Below, piece by piece: positions 39,303-48,006 of a DNA stretch of 52,111 bases. Made by a program: the position numbers and the translations under genes. How positions within the stretch are numbered: position 1 is the first letter of the stretch; every line of letters starts with the position of its first letter. The notes under the pieces are model-generated. The model saw only the letters and a list, made by a program, of their open reading frames with translations, did not search any database and was not told the origin of the DNA. The DNA is from Firmicutes bacterium UBA2530 (GTDB taxonomy: Bacteria; Bacillota; Clostridia; Tissierellales; Sedimentibacteraceae): the NCBI GenBank assembly GCA_002340985.1, contig DDNC01000027.1, positions 66,165 through 118,275 on the forward strand, given 5' to 3'.

Positions 39303-39734
39303 TTAATCACCGTCTTTTTTCCCAAGCACTTCTATTGCCCTTCTTATTATATCAGGTATTGGAACACCCATAAGACCTGCATTTTCAAGTATACTTATTG
39401 CTTCATTTACTATATAAGCAATAATCACTGTATCTCTGATAATTTCTGTTCCTGTTACTCTGTCAAGCTGAGCGGAAACCAGAACGATTAAAAGTGTTAC
39501 ACCCTTTTTCAGCAGCCCCTTCCAGCCTGCCTTGCTGTCCAATGCTCCCATTTCTGATTTTGGAGACTTTTTGAAGACTGCTGCTACAATCAATCCCGTT
39601 ATATAGTCAACAGCCATGAACAGCAGCAGGGTCTGAAGTGCCATATCCCATCCACCCATCAAGCATGCCGTTACACTCCCTATTATGCCTAACACTCCCA
39701 AAATTCCGACCTTATCTATATTTATATTTTCCAT
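39303..39734 (-). CDS. Phage-type holin (TcdE/holin 4 family)
   Basis: 143 residues, three to four hydrophobic segments, with MALQTLLLFMAVDYITGLIVA, SKAGWKGLLKKGVTLLIVLVSAQLDRVTGTE and AYIVNEAISILENAGLMGVPIP, typical of the Cph1/TcdE toxin-secretion holin family. It would let the adjacent amidase reach the wall. Its location between prmA and alanine dehydrogenase genes is unusual. Confidence 0.92.
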   Translation of the reverse strand: MENINIDKVGILGVLGIIGSVTACLMGGWDMALQTLLLFMAVDYITGLIVAAVFKKSPKSEMGALDSKAGWKGLLKKGVTLLIVLVSAQLDRVTGTEIIRDTVIIAYIVNEAISILENAGLMGVPIPDIIRRAIEVLGKKDGD

Positions 39735-39857
39735 ATTATTTCTCCCTAAAAAAATAGAGCATATTTCAGCTCATATTATTCTATGCAGTTTATTTACTCT
39801 TGTCCTATTTATATAGAAATCACGCGCAATTATAAGTATTTCGGCAAGATTACAATA

Positions 39858-41024
39858 TCAGAATTTTATAAAATTGTTTGAATGGGTTGTTGTTGCAGCG
39901 GGAGCATAATCCAGCTTTCTGTCGGCAATTCCAAGCGCATCCTCAGGTCTTATCCACGGCCTGTTCTGTATTGCGCTGGATTCTTCATGCGTAAGAAGAC
40001 CCTTGTACGATGTCAGACTCCTTCTCACAAAACCATCCTTCACACATGCCTCTGTTACTCCGTCATTCAGTATGCTTCTTATGTACGGAAGCATTTCTGC
40101 AGCATACGCAATAGATGTTGACTGCGATATTGCTCCCGGAATATTGCTTACACAATAATGCACAACACCGTTTACAACATAGCGCGGATTGTCATGATGT
40201 GTTTCATGGCTGCTTTCAATTGCTCCCGGATCATCGTTGCTTATATCAACAAGCACAGAACCAGGCTCCATGAGCTTAAGCATTTCCATATCTATAAGAA
40301 AATCTTTCCTTTGCTTCGGCCACTTGACACAATTGAGTATAAGGTCTGTCTGAGGCAGAAGGCTTGCTATTACTTCCTTGTTGCAGAACATGGTATGCAC
40401 ATGACCATGGTACAAATCTCCTATTTCTCTTAGAACTGAGAGATTTATATCCAGCACGGTAACTCTTGCTCCGAGACTGTAAAGAACCTGAAGAGCAGAC
40501 TTTCCTACTACTCCGCATCCCATTATCACTGCGTTTATGCCTGGAGCTCCGGCCAATCCGCTTACAAACTTGCCCTTGCCGCCGTTGATTGTCAAAAGTG
40601 ATTCAAGCCCGAACAAGGCGCCCTGTTTTCCTGCAGCCTCGCAGTTCGGTGAGCCGTATCTATGGCAGTCCTCCGCGGTAAATGCAATAACCTTTTTGTC
40701 AAGAAGGGCCTGAAGCTCCTCAGGATGGCCTGCAGGATGTATGCATGTCATTATTATCTGGTTTTCCCTTAACAGATTATATTCGCTTTCCTCTATTTCC
40801 TTAACCTTTACAAGCATGTCGCATCTTTCGTACATTTCTTCCATGGTATCCACGATTTCTGCTCCTGCCTTCATATATTGCTCGTTTGTGAATCCGCTTC
40901 CTGCTCCGCAGTCTCTTTGAGCAAGAACCTTATGCCCGTCTGCTGCGATTGTGGCAGCCTCAAGAGGAGTAACTATGACTCTGTTTTCTCCTTCTTTTAT
41001 ATCCTTTAATACTCCAAATATCAT
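39858..41024 (-). CDS. ald: Alanine dehydrogenase-family protein 1
   Basis: 388 residues of the AlaDH/PNT family. Active-site equivalents R15 (ENRV), K75 (VKVKE), H96 (CIHPAGH) and the D264/D265 pair are present; NAD is bound by VIMGCGVVGKSALQVLYSLG. It should deaminate L-alanine to pyruvate, making NADH and ammonia. The insert ...AEDCHRYGSPNCEA and the C-terminal SYKGLLTHEESSAIQNRPWIRP diverge from standard enzymes, so a different amino acid is possible. Last gene of the opp operon. Confidence 0.82.
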   Translation of the reverse strand: MIFGVLKDIKEGENRVIVTPLEAATIAADGHKVLAQRDCGAGSGFTNEQYMKAGAEIVDTMEEMYERCDMLVKVKEIEESEYNLLRENQIIMTCIHPAGHPEELQALLDKKVIAFTAEDCHRYGSPNCEAAGKQGALFGLESLLTINGGKGKFVSGLAGAPGINAVIMGCGVVGKSALQVLYSLGARVTVLDINLSVLREIGDLYHGHVHTMFCNKEVIASLLPQTDLILNCVKWPKQRKDFLIDMEMLKLMEPGSVLVDISNDDPGAIESSHETHHDNPRYVVNGVVHYCVSNIPGAISQSTSIAYAAEMLPYIRSILNDGVTEACVKDGFVRRSLTSYKGLLTHEESSAIQNRPWIRPEDALGIADRKLDYAPAATTTHSNNFIKF

Positions 41025-41039
41025 ATTTTTTCTCCTATC

Positions 41040-42158
41040 CTAATTTTTCAAAATTGCATCTGCGGGATCAGTGTACACTAAATTATGCTTGACTGCAGTT
41101 TCCTTAAGTGTCAGCTTGCCGTAGTAGAACGTAAGCCCTCTCCTGAGGTGGTTATCATCCATCAGTGCTGCCTCAGCACCCTTATTTGCAATAGCCATAA
41201 CATACGGAAGGGTGGCTGCAGACAAAATGATTGATGCTGTACGTGAGAATCCCGATGGTATGTTATCCACGCAGTAATGCATAATACCTTCCTCATAATA
41301 AACCGGATCGTCATGTGAAGTTGAGCGGCATGTCTCAATTGCGCCCTCATCGTCACAGGCAACGTCTATAATCATTGCTCCGGGCTTCATCATTTCCAAA
41401 TCCTCTCTGTATATGAGGTGATCCCTGCGAGTTTTATCCCAAAGTATGCAGTTTATTATTGCATCTGATTCTTTCAGGCATGTAACGAGATTTTCTCTGT
41501 TTGAATATACGAATTCAACATTAGATGGCAGTCTGTATCTTGCCTTTTCCATAGCTTTGTAATTTACGTCCAGCATTGTAACCTTGTTTCCGAAAGAAGC
41601 CGCCAATTCTGCTGCTCCGATTCCTGAGCTTCCGCATCCTATTATAGCAATCCTCGGTGTGGATGCTCCCACTATATTACTGAGCATGGTTCCTCTCCCG
41701 CCATGCACCGACTGTGAAAAATGAAGAGCTGAAATAAATCCTCCCTTTCCCGCCAGTATACTCATGGGGCTGAGCAGCGGGAATTCATTATTATCATCGT
41801 CTACATCCTCATATGCAATGCCTATGATGCCTGTCTTAAGCATGTTTATGGTCATATCGAGATGTGCATTTGAGTGGAAATACGTTACAACAATCTGCCC
41901 CCTTCGAAGCATGTCATACTCAGAAGGCTCGATTTCCTTAACCTTGTAAAGAAGGTCACATTTTGTATAAACCTCTTTTTTGCTTGCCATCACGGCTCCG
42001 GATTCGATATATTCACCATCCGAAAAGCCGCTTCCTTCTCCGGCACTGTATTCAACGTATACGGTGTGTCCTTTCTTTGTGAGAGCGGATACCGATGACG
42101 GAACTGCGGCAACCCTGTATTCATTGCGTTTATTTTCCTTTGGAACACCAATTATCAT
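41040..42158 (-). CDS. Alanine dehydrogenase-family protein 2
   Basis: 372 residues, paralogue of the preceding gene and transcribed just before it. R15 (EYRV), K72/K74 (YKVKE) and H95 (TYFHSNAH) are kept, and the dinucleotide site is IAIIGCGSSGIGAAELAASFG. AAAGGAGAAAAAT precedes the ATG. Two adjacent, clearly different copies suggest different substrates or a hetero-oligomer. Confidence 0.82.
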   Translation of the reverse strand: MIIGVPKENKRNEYRVAAVPSSVSALTKKGHTVYVEYSAGEGSGFSDGEYIESGAVMASKKEVYTKCDLLYKVKEIEPSEYDMLRRGQIVVTYFHSNAHLDMTINMLKTGIIGIAYEDVDDDNNEFPLLSPMSILAGKGGFISALHFSQSVHGGRGTMLSNIVGASTPRIAIIGCGSSGIGAAELAASFGNKVTMLDVNYKAMEKARYRLPSNVEFVYSNRENLVTCLKESDAIINCILWDKTRRDHLIYREDLEMMKPGAMIIDVACDDEGAIETCRSTSHDDPVYYEEGIMHYCVDNIPSGFSRTASIILSAATLPYVMAIANKGAEAALMDDNHLRRGLTFYYGKLTLKETAVKHNLVYTDPADAILKN

Positions 42159-42170
42159 AATTTTTCTCCT

Positions 42171-43142
42171 TTACCTACCATTTACCACAAAACACGAAAC
42201 AAAATGTCCCGGTGAAACCTCAATCAAAGGCGGATCATCCTGCCTGCATTCATCACTGCACAGGTCACATCTCTTTGCAAACCTGCAGCCTGGCTTAACA
42301 TTTATTGGACTGCTTACCTCTCCCTTTATGAGCTGGAATTCAACATCTCTCTTCGATATATCAGGTTCGGGTATGGCCGCAAGCAGCGCCTTTGTATAGG
42401 GGTGAAGCGGATTTTCAAACAGCTCGTCAGATGGTGCCATCTCCACTGTACGCCCAAGGTACATAACCATTATCTTGTTTGAAATATGCTTAACAACACT
42501 TAAATCGTGAGTAACAAACATGTATGTGAGCCCAAGCTCATCCTCCAGATCCATGAGAAGATTCAGTATTTGTGCCTGTATGGATACATCAAGTGCTGAA
42601 ACAGGCTCATCACACACTATGAACTTTGGGTTTAAGGACAGAGCTCTTGCTATTCCTATTCTTTGCCTTCTTCCTCCGTCCAACTCGTGGGGATATGCAT
42701 TTGCATATCTTCTTGCAAGCCCTACTAAGTCCATTAATTCTGCCGCTCTATTGTATGTTCCCACCTTTGATTTGTACATTTTGTGGATGAACATGTATTC
42801 TGCAATTACCTCTATAACTGACTTTCTCGGGTCTATGCTTGAATATGGGTCCTGAAATATTATCTGAAGGTCTTTTCTCAACTCCCGCATTTTTCCTGTG
42901 CCAAGCTTTGTTATGTCGTTTCCGTTGTATATTATGCTTCCTGCTGTGGGCTCTATAAGTCTCAGTATTGTCCTTCCAAGGGTGCTTTTGCCGCAGCCTG
43001 ATTCGCCTACCACTCCAACGGTCTCTCCCTTGTAAATGTTCAGGTTCACGCCGTCCACTGCATGGAGCTTCGCTCCTCCATTGAGCTTGAAGTGCTTTTT
43101 AAGTTCTACTATCTCTATTAGCGGAGTTCTTTTATCATTCAT
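42171..43142 (-). CDS. oppF: Oligopeptide ABC transporter ATPase OppF
   Basis: 323 residues. Walker A GVVGESGCGKSTLG, the signature (ELDGGRRQRIGIARAL; note DGG where SGG is usual), Walker B KFIVCDEPVSALD, and the C-terminal oligo_HPY cysteines (GCRFAKRCDLC...C). One of two ATPases driving OppBC. Overlaps oppD by 8 bases. Confidence 0.94.
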   Translation of the reverse strand: MNDKRTPLIEIVELKKHFKLNGGAKLHAVDGVNLNIYKGETVGVVGESGCGKSTLGRTILRLIEPTAGSIIYNGNDITKLGTGKMRELRKDLQIIFQDPYSSIDPRKSVIEVIAEYMFIHKMYKSKVGTYNRAAELMDLVGLARRYANAYPHELDGGRRQRIGIARALSLNPKFIVCDEPVSALDVSIQAQILNLLMDLEDELGLTYMFVTHDLSVVKHISNKIMVMYLGRTVEMAPSDELFENPLHPYTKALLAAIPEPDISKRDVEFQLIKGEVSSPINVKPGCRFAKRCDLCSDECRQDDPPLIEVSPGHFVSCFVVNGR

Positions 43143-44136
43143 TTGTCTTCCCCCCTTGTGCCATTATTGTTTCGTCGAAAAGATGACATCTGAGTTCGTG
43201 TGTGCCGTCTGTTATCTTTGCAGGATGGACTTTCCTGCACACATCCATGCTGTACTTGCATCTTGGTGAGAAAACGCAGCCCTCAGGCAGGTTTGTAGGG
43301 TCCGGCATAAGTCCTGGTATGGGATTTAACCTTGCCGAGCGTGATTTCAAATTTGGTATGGAACCAAACAGTCCCTCGGTGTAGGGATGGTGTTTTTCTC
43401 CCGTGAATATATCGAATACCGTTCCTGCCTCCACTATTTCTCCCGCATACATTACCGCTACATCGTCACATGTCTTTGCCACTATACCAAGGTCGTGGGT
43501 TATCATGAGCATTGATGTTCCAAGCCTGTCTCTGAGCTCTTTTATCATTGTCAGAACCTGTGCCTGTATAGTAACGTCAAGAGCTGTTGTGGGCTCGTCC
43601 GCTATTAAAAGCTCAGGCTCACATGCCAGCGCCATGGCTATTACCACTCTCTGCTTCATCCCCCCTGAAAACTGGTGTGGGTAGTCTATTTTTCTTGAAG
43701 GAAGTATTCCAACCATTGAAAGCTTTTCTTCTACTCTTTTTTCCACTTCTTCTTTGCTGAGGTTTTCGTTATGCAAGAGAATTGCTTCTGCTATCTGGTC
43801 TCCTACACTCATGACAGGATTTAGACTTGTCATCGGATCCTGGAATACCATTGCTATTTTATCTCCTCTTATCTGGCGCATATTGCTTTCGCTTATTTCA
43901 AGGATGTTTGTACCGTCAAATTTTATGTGGCCTTTTAAAATCCGTCCCGTATTGCTTGGCAAAAGCCTCAGTATTGACAGTGCTGTTGTTGTTTTTCCTG
44001 CTCCTGTTTCTCCCACAAGCCCTAAGGTCTTGCCTTTTCCTATTTTTAAGTCTATGCCGTTTACGGCTCTTACTGTTTCTAAGTCTGTCTTGTATATTAT
44101 TTCTAAGTCTTCTATATCTAATATTAAGTCGCTCAT
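43135..44136 (-). CDS. oppD: Oligopeptide ABC transporter ATPase OppD
   Basis: 333 residues. Walker A GLVGETGAGKTTTAL, signature QFSGGMKQRVVIAMAL, Walker B ELLIADEPTTALD, then the oligo_HPY tail with CVFSPRCKYSMDVC. Partner of OppF. GGAAGGATAAATT precedes the ATG. Confidence 0.95.
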   Translation of the reverse strand: MSDLILDIEDLEIIYKTDLETVRAVNGIDLKIGKGKTLGLVGETGAGKTTTALSILRLLPSNTGRILKGHIKFDGTNILEISESNMRQIRGDKIAMVFQDPMTSLNPVMSVGDQIAEAILLHNENLSKEEVEKRVEEKLSMVGILPSRKIDYPHQFSGGMKQRVVIAMALACEPELLIADEPTTALDVTIQAQVLTMIKELRDRLGTSMLMITHDLGIVAKTCDDVAVMYAGEIVEAGTVFDIFTGEKHHPYTEGLFGSIPNLKSRSARLNPIPGLMPDPTNLPEGCVFSPRCKYSMDVCRKVHPAKITDGTHELRCHLFDETIMAQGGKTNE

Positions 44137-44155
44137 AATTTATCCTTCCTTTGAA

Positions 44156-45040
44156 TTAAGACTTCAAGTGAGGGTCTAAGGCATCCCGCAGTCCGTCTCC
44201 TATAAGGTTAACAGAACATGCTGACAGCACTATTGCCAGTGAAGGGAACAGCAAAAGATGTGGTGCCGTACGCATGAATTCACGGGCTTCGGAAAGCATC
44301 AGCCCCCATTCGGGTGCAGGTGGCGGCATTCCTAATCCAAGGAAGCTCAGTGTTGATTGATACAGTATTATTTTTGCAACGTTAAGTGTTGTGTTTACGA
44401 TTATTACTCCCATTGCATTTGGAAGTATGTGTGAAATGATTATTCTGGCGCTTCCTGACCCTCCTGCTCTTGCTGCTTCTACATAGTCCTGCTCTGAAAG
44501 GTTAAGTACCTGCGACCTTACAAGTCGCACATAGTTTGTAAAGTATGCCAGTGTGAGGGCTATGAGTAGATTTACGAAGTTTGCTCCCAGTGCAAATACC
44601 ACCGCCATTGTAAACAGAATGTCGGGAACGGACATAAAGACGTCTAATGACCTCATTATTATGCTGTCCACCTTGCCCCCGAAGTAGCCTGCTATGGCTC
44701 CTAATGAGCTTCCTACTATACATGATGTCATTGTTGCAAGTATTGCTATTGTCAGGGAGGTTCTTCCTCCATGTATTATTCTTGCGAATACATCTCTGCC
44801 ATAAGAGTCCGTACCCATTATGTGTTCCGATGAGGGTGGCTGCAGCTTTATTTTAAGCTGCTGCTTTGTTGCTGTCTCATATGGTGCTATTACGTCTGCA
44901 AGGAGTAATATTACTATTATTATGGTGAGCATGATAAGTCCTAAGACTGCTCCCTTGCTTTTTTTAAATCTTCTCCAGATTTCTTTTGTCTGGCTTTGTT
45001 TTTTGAATATTTCTCTGTTGGTTGTCTCTGCATGTTCCAT
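44156..45040 (-). CDS. oppC: Oligopeptide ABC transporter permease OppC
   Basis: 294 residues from ATG 45040 (AGGAG 7 bases upstream; an earlier ATG at 45064 overlaps oppB). An OppC N-terminal region is followed by a BPD_transp_1 domain; the EAA loop is EAARAGGSGSARIIISHILPN. HIMGTDSYGRDVFARIIHGGRTSL is typical of OppC/DppC. Confidence 0.95.
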   Translation of the reverse strand: MEHAETTNREIFKKQSQTKEIWRRFKKSKGAVLGLIMLTIIIVILLLADVIAPYETATKQQLKIKLQPPSSEHIMGTDSYGRDVFARIIHGGRTSLTIAILATMTSCIVGSSLGAIAGYFGGKVDSIIMRSLDVFMSVPDILFTMAVVFALGANFVNLLIALTLAYFTNYVRLVRSQVLNLSEQDYVEAARAGGSGSARIIISHILPNAMGVIIVNTTLNVAKIILYQSTLSFLGLGMPPPAPEWGLMLSEAREFMRTAPHLLLFPSLAIVLSACSVNLIGDGLRDALDPHLKS

Positions 45041-45044
45041 GGAA

Positions 45045-45986
45045 TCACTCCTTTGTCCTTGCATACTTGGCCCTGATTCTCGGATCTATATATGCGTATA
45101 TTAGGTCTACCACCAGCATTACTACCGTAAAGCATGCGGCTATGAGTATGGTGCCTGCTATGATAACGGGCTCATCTTTGTAGGTGATGCGGTCTACTAT
45201 GAGGCTTCCTATTCCGGGAATAGAAAAGAGTTTTTCTGCGACAACTGCTCCTGCTATTAGTGAGCCGAGGCTTAGCCCTATGTTTGTTATAACGGGCAGC
45301 AGGGCATTTTTTAATGCGTGCTTCCAGATAACGGTTTTTTCAGGCGCTCCTTTTGCTCGGGCTGTTCGCACGTAGTCCTGTCTTACGGACTCCAGCATGG
45401 AGGATTTTGTGAATCTTAAGTTCATTGCTGCAGGTGGTATGGATATTGCCAGCGCAGGCATTATGTAGTGCTTGAATGTATCTATTCCGTATGAGGGCAA
45501 AAGGTTTAGCCTCAGGGCAAAAATGAATAAGAGAAGCATACCCAGAACAAAGGATGGTATTGCTGCTATGAGGAATGCAAGTATTGAGGGTATTGTATCC
45601 CACAATGAATACTGCTTCACGGCGGCATATATCCCAAGGGGTATCCCTATGAGTGCGGAAAGCATTACTCCCATGAGTGCAAGTTTTATTGTTACTATAT
45701 ATCTTGGCCATATTTCATCGAAGACTGACTGCTTTGTGAAGTATGATATCCCGAAGTTTCTGTTTATTACCATGTTCTTGATATAGTTGACGTATTTCTG
45801 TAAAAATGGCAGATCGTATCCCAGCTCTTTGTTTAAAGCATCAACGTCTGCCTGGGGTGCTGATACTCCAAGCAATGCTCTTGCCGGGTCTCCCGGTGTT
45901 ATGTTCATTACAAGGTATATTATGAACACTACCCCTAGTATTGTCGGTATCAGGAACAGTATTCTTTTTATGACGTATCTGTACAT
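45045..45986 (-). CDS. oppB: Oligopeptide ABC transporter permease OppB
   Basis: 313 residues with six membrane helices. The start MYRYVIKRILFLIPTILGVV, PGDPARALLG and the EAA loop YVRTARAKGAPEKTVIWKHALKNALLP are DppB/OppB hallmarks. Forms the channel with OppC. Confidence 0.95.
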   Translation of the reverse strand: MYRYVIKRILFLIPTILGVVFIIYLVMNITPGDPARALLGVSAPQADVDALNKELGYDLPFLQKYVNYIKNMVINRNFGISYFTKQSVFDEIWPRYIVTIKLALMGVMLSALIGIPLGIYAAVKQYSLWDTIPSILAFLIAAIPSFVLGMLLLFIFALRLNLLPSYGIDTFKHYIMPALAISIPPAAMNLRFTKSSMLESVRQDYVRTARAKGAPEKTVIWKHALKNALLPVITNIGLSLGSLIAGAVVAEKLFSIPGIGSLIVDRITYKDEPVIIAGTILIAACFTVVMLVVDLIYAYIDPRIRAKYARTKE

Positions 45987-46020
45987 TGTTCTTTCTCCTG
46001 ACTTTATTATTAAATTACTG

Positions 46021-46062
46021 GGCTGCCGCGTTATATGTCATAGACTATAACTGACAGCAGCC
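46021..46062 (-). other. Intercistronic hairpin between oppA and oppB
   Basis: Outer GGCTGC / GCAGCC and inner GTTATA / TATAAC stems lie in the 93-base gap after oppA. It probably stabilises oppA mRNA or partly terminates, raising binding protein over permease. Confidence 0.65.
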
Positions 46063-46079
46063 TCTGATTCATTTTAAAA

Positions 46080-47678
46080 TTATTTTTTCAATTCAAATGT
46101 ACGGATTTTATAGTAAGTAGGAACAGGTTTTCCTATATTTAAATCATCCGCCCACACAATTGCAACCGGTCTGTGTAATCCAGGAAGTATAGTTGCAGTA
46201 TCCATAACCATTGACCACAGTTCCTTGTAGTATTTTACACGGTCGTCAATATTTGATGTAGATGCGCCAAGGTCTACGAGTTCTTCCATACGCTGCCAGT
46301 TGAATGGGCCATCTTTGAATTTAACCACGTACATGCCTACAGACTCACTGTGAACCTGCTGGCGGATGTTGTTGTAATCGTAGTTTCCTGAGTCCGCAAA
46401 TACGCATATGTCATAATCCTGAGCATACAGCTTAGGTGTAACAACCGCTGCTTCCATTACCGCAACCTGTGCATTTATTCCAACTTCCGACAGGTTAGCC
46501 TGGAGCACCTGCGCCATCTTTGCATTATTTGATGTATTTGCACCGTATGTCATAATTGTTCCAACATCAACACCATTTGCATATCCTGCATCTGCAAGCA
46601 ACTGCTTTGATTTCTCAACATTGTAGTTGTATGTTTCAAATCCGTCCTTAGGTGATGTTGCCACGTATTCAGGAGGCATATAGTGAATAGCCTCTGTTCC
46701 ATACCCATCACTTACTGCAAGATTGATATCTTCTTTGTTTATGGCGTAAAATATAGCCTGTCTCACTTTTTCATTAGCAAGCACCTTATTGTTGGTTGGC
46801 GACAAATAGTTTATGGCCATAAACATTATGTTATTGCCTTTTATCAATGTCTTGTTATCTCCTGCAACTTTTGATAATGAATCCCATTCAGACAGAGGTG
46901 CATCTTCAAAATAGTCCAGCTCATGGTTTTCATATGCTATTACAGCAGCAGCTTCATCAGAAATAACTATATATTCAACATTTTTGATTACAGGAGCTCC
47001 TCTCCAATAATCTTCAAACGCTGCAAGCTTTACTCCTGTCGCAACATTGTATTCTGTTGCATAGTATGCTCCTGTTCCGCCCTTATGAGGGATTGTACCA
47101 AACTTATCTCCTTGTTCTGTCACTTCCTTCTCACTGAGAATCTTAATGCTGAAGAATGTGTGGTCTATTGGAGAATATGGTCTATTCAGTGTAACCTTCA
47201 CCGTATTGTCACTAACTGCCTCAACGTTTTCAATCATGGAAGTAAGATAATTGAATCTTGAGTTTTTCATGGCACGATTATAGCTGAAAACAACATCAGA
47301 TGCCTTTAATGGTTCTCCATTCTGGAATTTTACTCCGTCCTGAAGGGTGATTGTATAAACCTTCTGGTCATCGCTTAAAGCAACTTCCTTTGCAAGTTCC
47401 TTGTAGTACCCGTTATTTGCTTCATCCATACCGTAAAGGCCTTCATACATCTGATGCCAAACCTTCATATCACGAGTATTTGTAGTCTGTTCCCAATCAA
47501 GCGATGGCAAGGAAGCAGAAAGTCTGAACTTTAACGTTCTGTCACTGGCTGGCTGCTGGCCATTTTGGTTTGATTCAGCCGGCTTGGTGGGAGCAGGATT
47601 TGTTGTGTTGCTTGAACAACCCGTAACGGCTGCAACCAACATTAAAACTGCAATTAAAAATGCTACTAATTTTTTCAT
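46080..47678 (-). CDS. oppA: Peptide-binding lipoprotein OppA
   Basis: 532 residues. The signal peptide ends in a lipobox (VAAVTGCSS, lipidated Cys21), followed by a Ser/Pro/Gln linker and the SBP_bac_5 domain (LASLPSLDWEQ-like start, DGVKFQNGEPLKASDVVFSYNRAM, AYYATEYN, RQAIFYAINKEDI). It is anchored outside the membrane and delivers peptides to OppBC. First gene of the sigma-54-controlled operon. Confidence 0.95.
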   Translation of the reverse strand: MKKLVAFLIAVLMLVAAVTGCSSNTTNPAPTKPAESNQNGQQPASDRTLKFRLSASLPSLDWEQTTNTRDMKVWHQMYEGLYGMDEANNGYYKELAKEVALSDDQKVYTITLQDGVKFQNGEPLKASDVVFSYNRAMKNSRFNYLTSMIENVEAVSDNTVKVTLNRPYSPIDHTFFSIKILSEKEVTEQGDKFGTIPHKGGTGAYYATEYNVATGVKLAAFEDYWRGAPVIKNVEYIVISDEAAAVIAYENHELDYFEDAPLSEWDSLSKVAGDNKTLIKGNNIMFMAINYLSPTNNKVLANEKVRQAIFYAINKEDINLAVSDGYGTEAIHYMPPEYVATSPKDGFETYNYNVEKSKQLLADAGYANGVDVGTIMTYGANTSNNAKMAQVLQANLSEVGINAQVAVMEAAVVTPKLYAQDYDICVFADSGNYDYNNIRQQVHSESVGMYVVKFKDGPFNWQRMEELVDLGASTSNIDDRVKYYKELWSMVMDTATILPGLHRPVAIVWADDLNIGKPVPTYYKIRTFELKK

Positions 47679-47731
47679 TTATTCTCCTCTCTTTTGCTCA
47701 AATATAGTTCTTCGTTACCTATACCATATTA

Positions 47732-47747
47732 TGCAATTTGTGTACCA
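47732..47747 (-). promoter_or_regulatory. Sigma-54 promoter of the opp operon
   Basis: Minus strand TGGTAC-ACAAA-TTGCA, close to TGGCAC-N5-TTGCA, 54 bases before oppA. Confidence 0.8.
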
Positions 47748-47874
47748 AGTTAATTTAATAACCACAAATTTTATAACATAAAACAAATCATGATATTTCA
47801 ACGTTTCACACACTTGGTTAAAATACTTATGTTCAGGACATTCATTAAATAGTGCTTTTTTTTAAAAAGAAAAA

Positions 47875-47904
47875 ACAAAACCGCTGTAATTACGGCAGTT
47901 TTGT
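47875..47904 (-). terminator. Terminator of the opp activator gene, containing enhancer site 1
   Basis: Imperfect stem between ACAAAACCGCTGTAA and TTACGGCAGTTTTGT; on the minus strand it is followed by TTTTTCTTTTT. Confidence 0.75.
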
Positions 47905-47994
47905 TTTTATGACAACCCATCTGATTTCAGCTGTTTTAAACAGCCATTTTTTTAGATGCCGTAATTACGGCAGGGTCTTGCCCCTTTTACGGCA
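47882..47994. promoter_or_regulatory. Enhancer sites for the opp activator
   Basis: TGCCGTAATTACGGCA at 47957-47972 is a perfect 16-bp palindrome. CGCTGTAATTACGGCA at 47882-47897 matches 14/16, and TGCCCCTTTTACGGCA at 47979-47994 matches 12/16. They lie 135-262 bases upstream of the sigma-54 promoter. Confidence 0.82.
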
Positions 47995-48006
47995 TTTTTG
48001 CGATAG

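Noticed and set aside
38620..39734. Part of the same prophage as 1-22380
   Set aside because: Separated by 16 kb of host genes beyond the attachment junction, so it belongs to the chromosome or another remnant.
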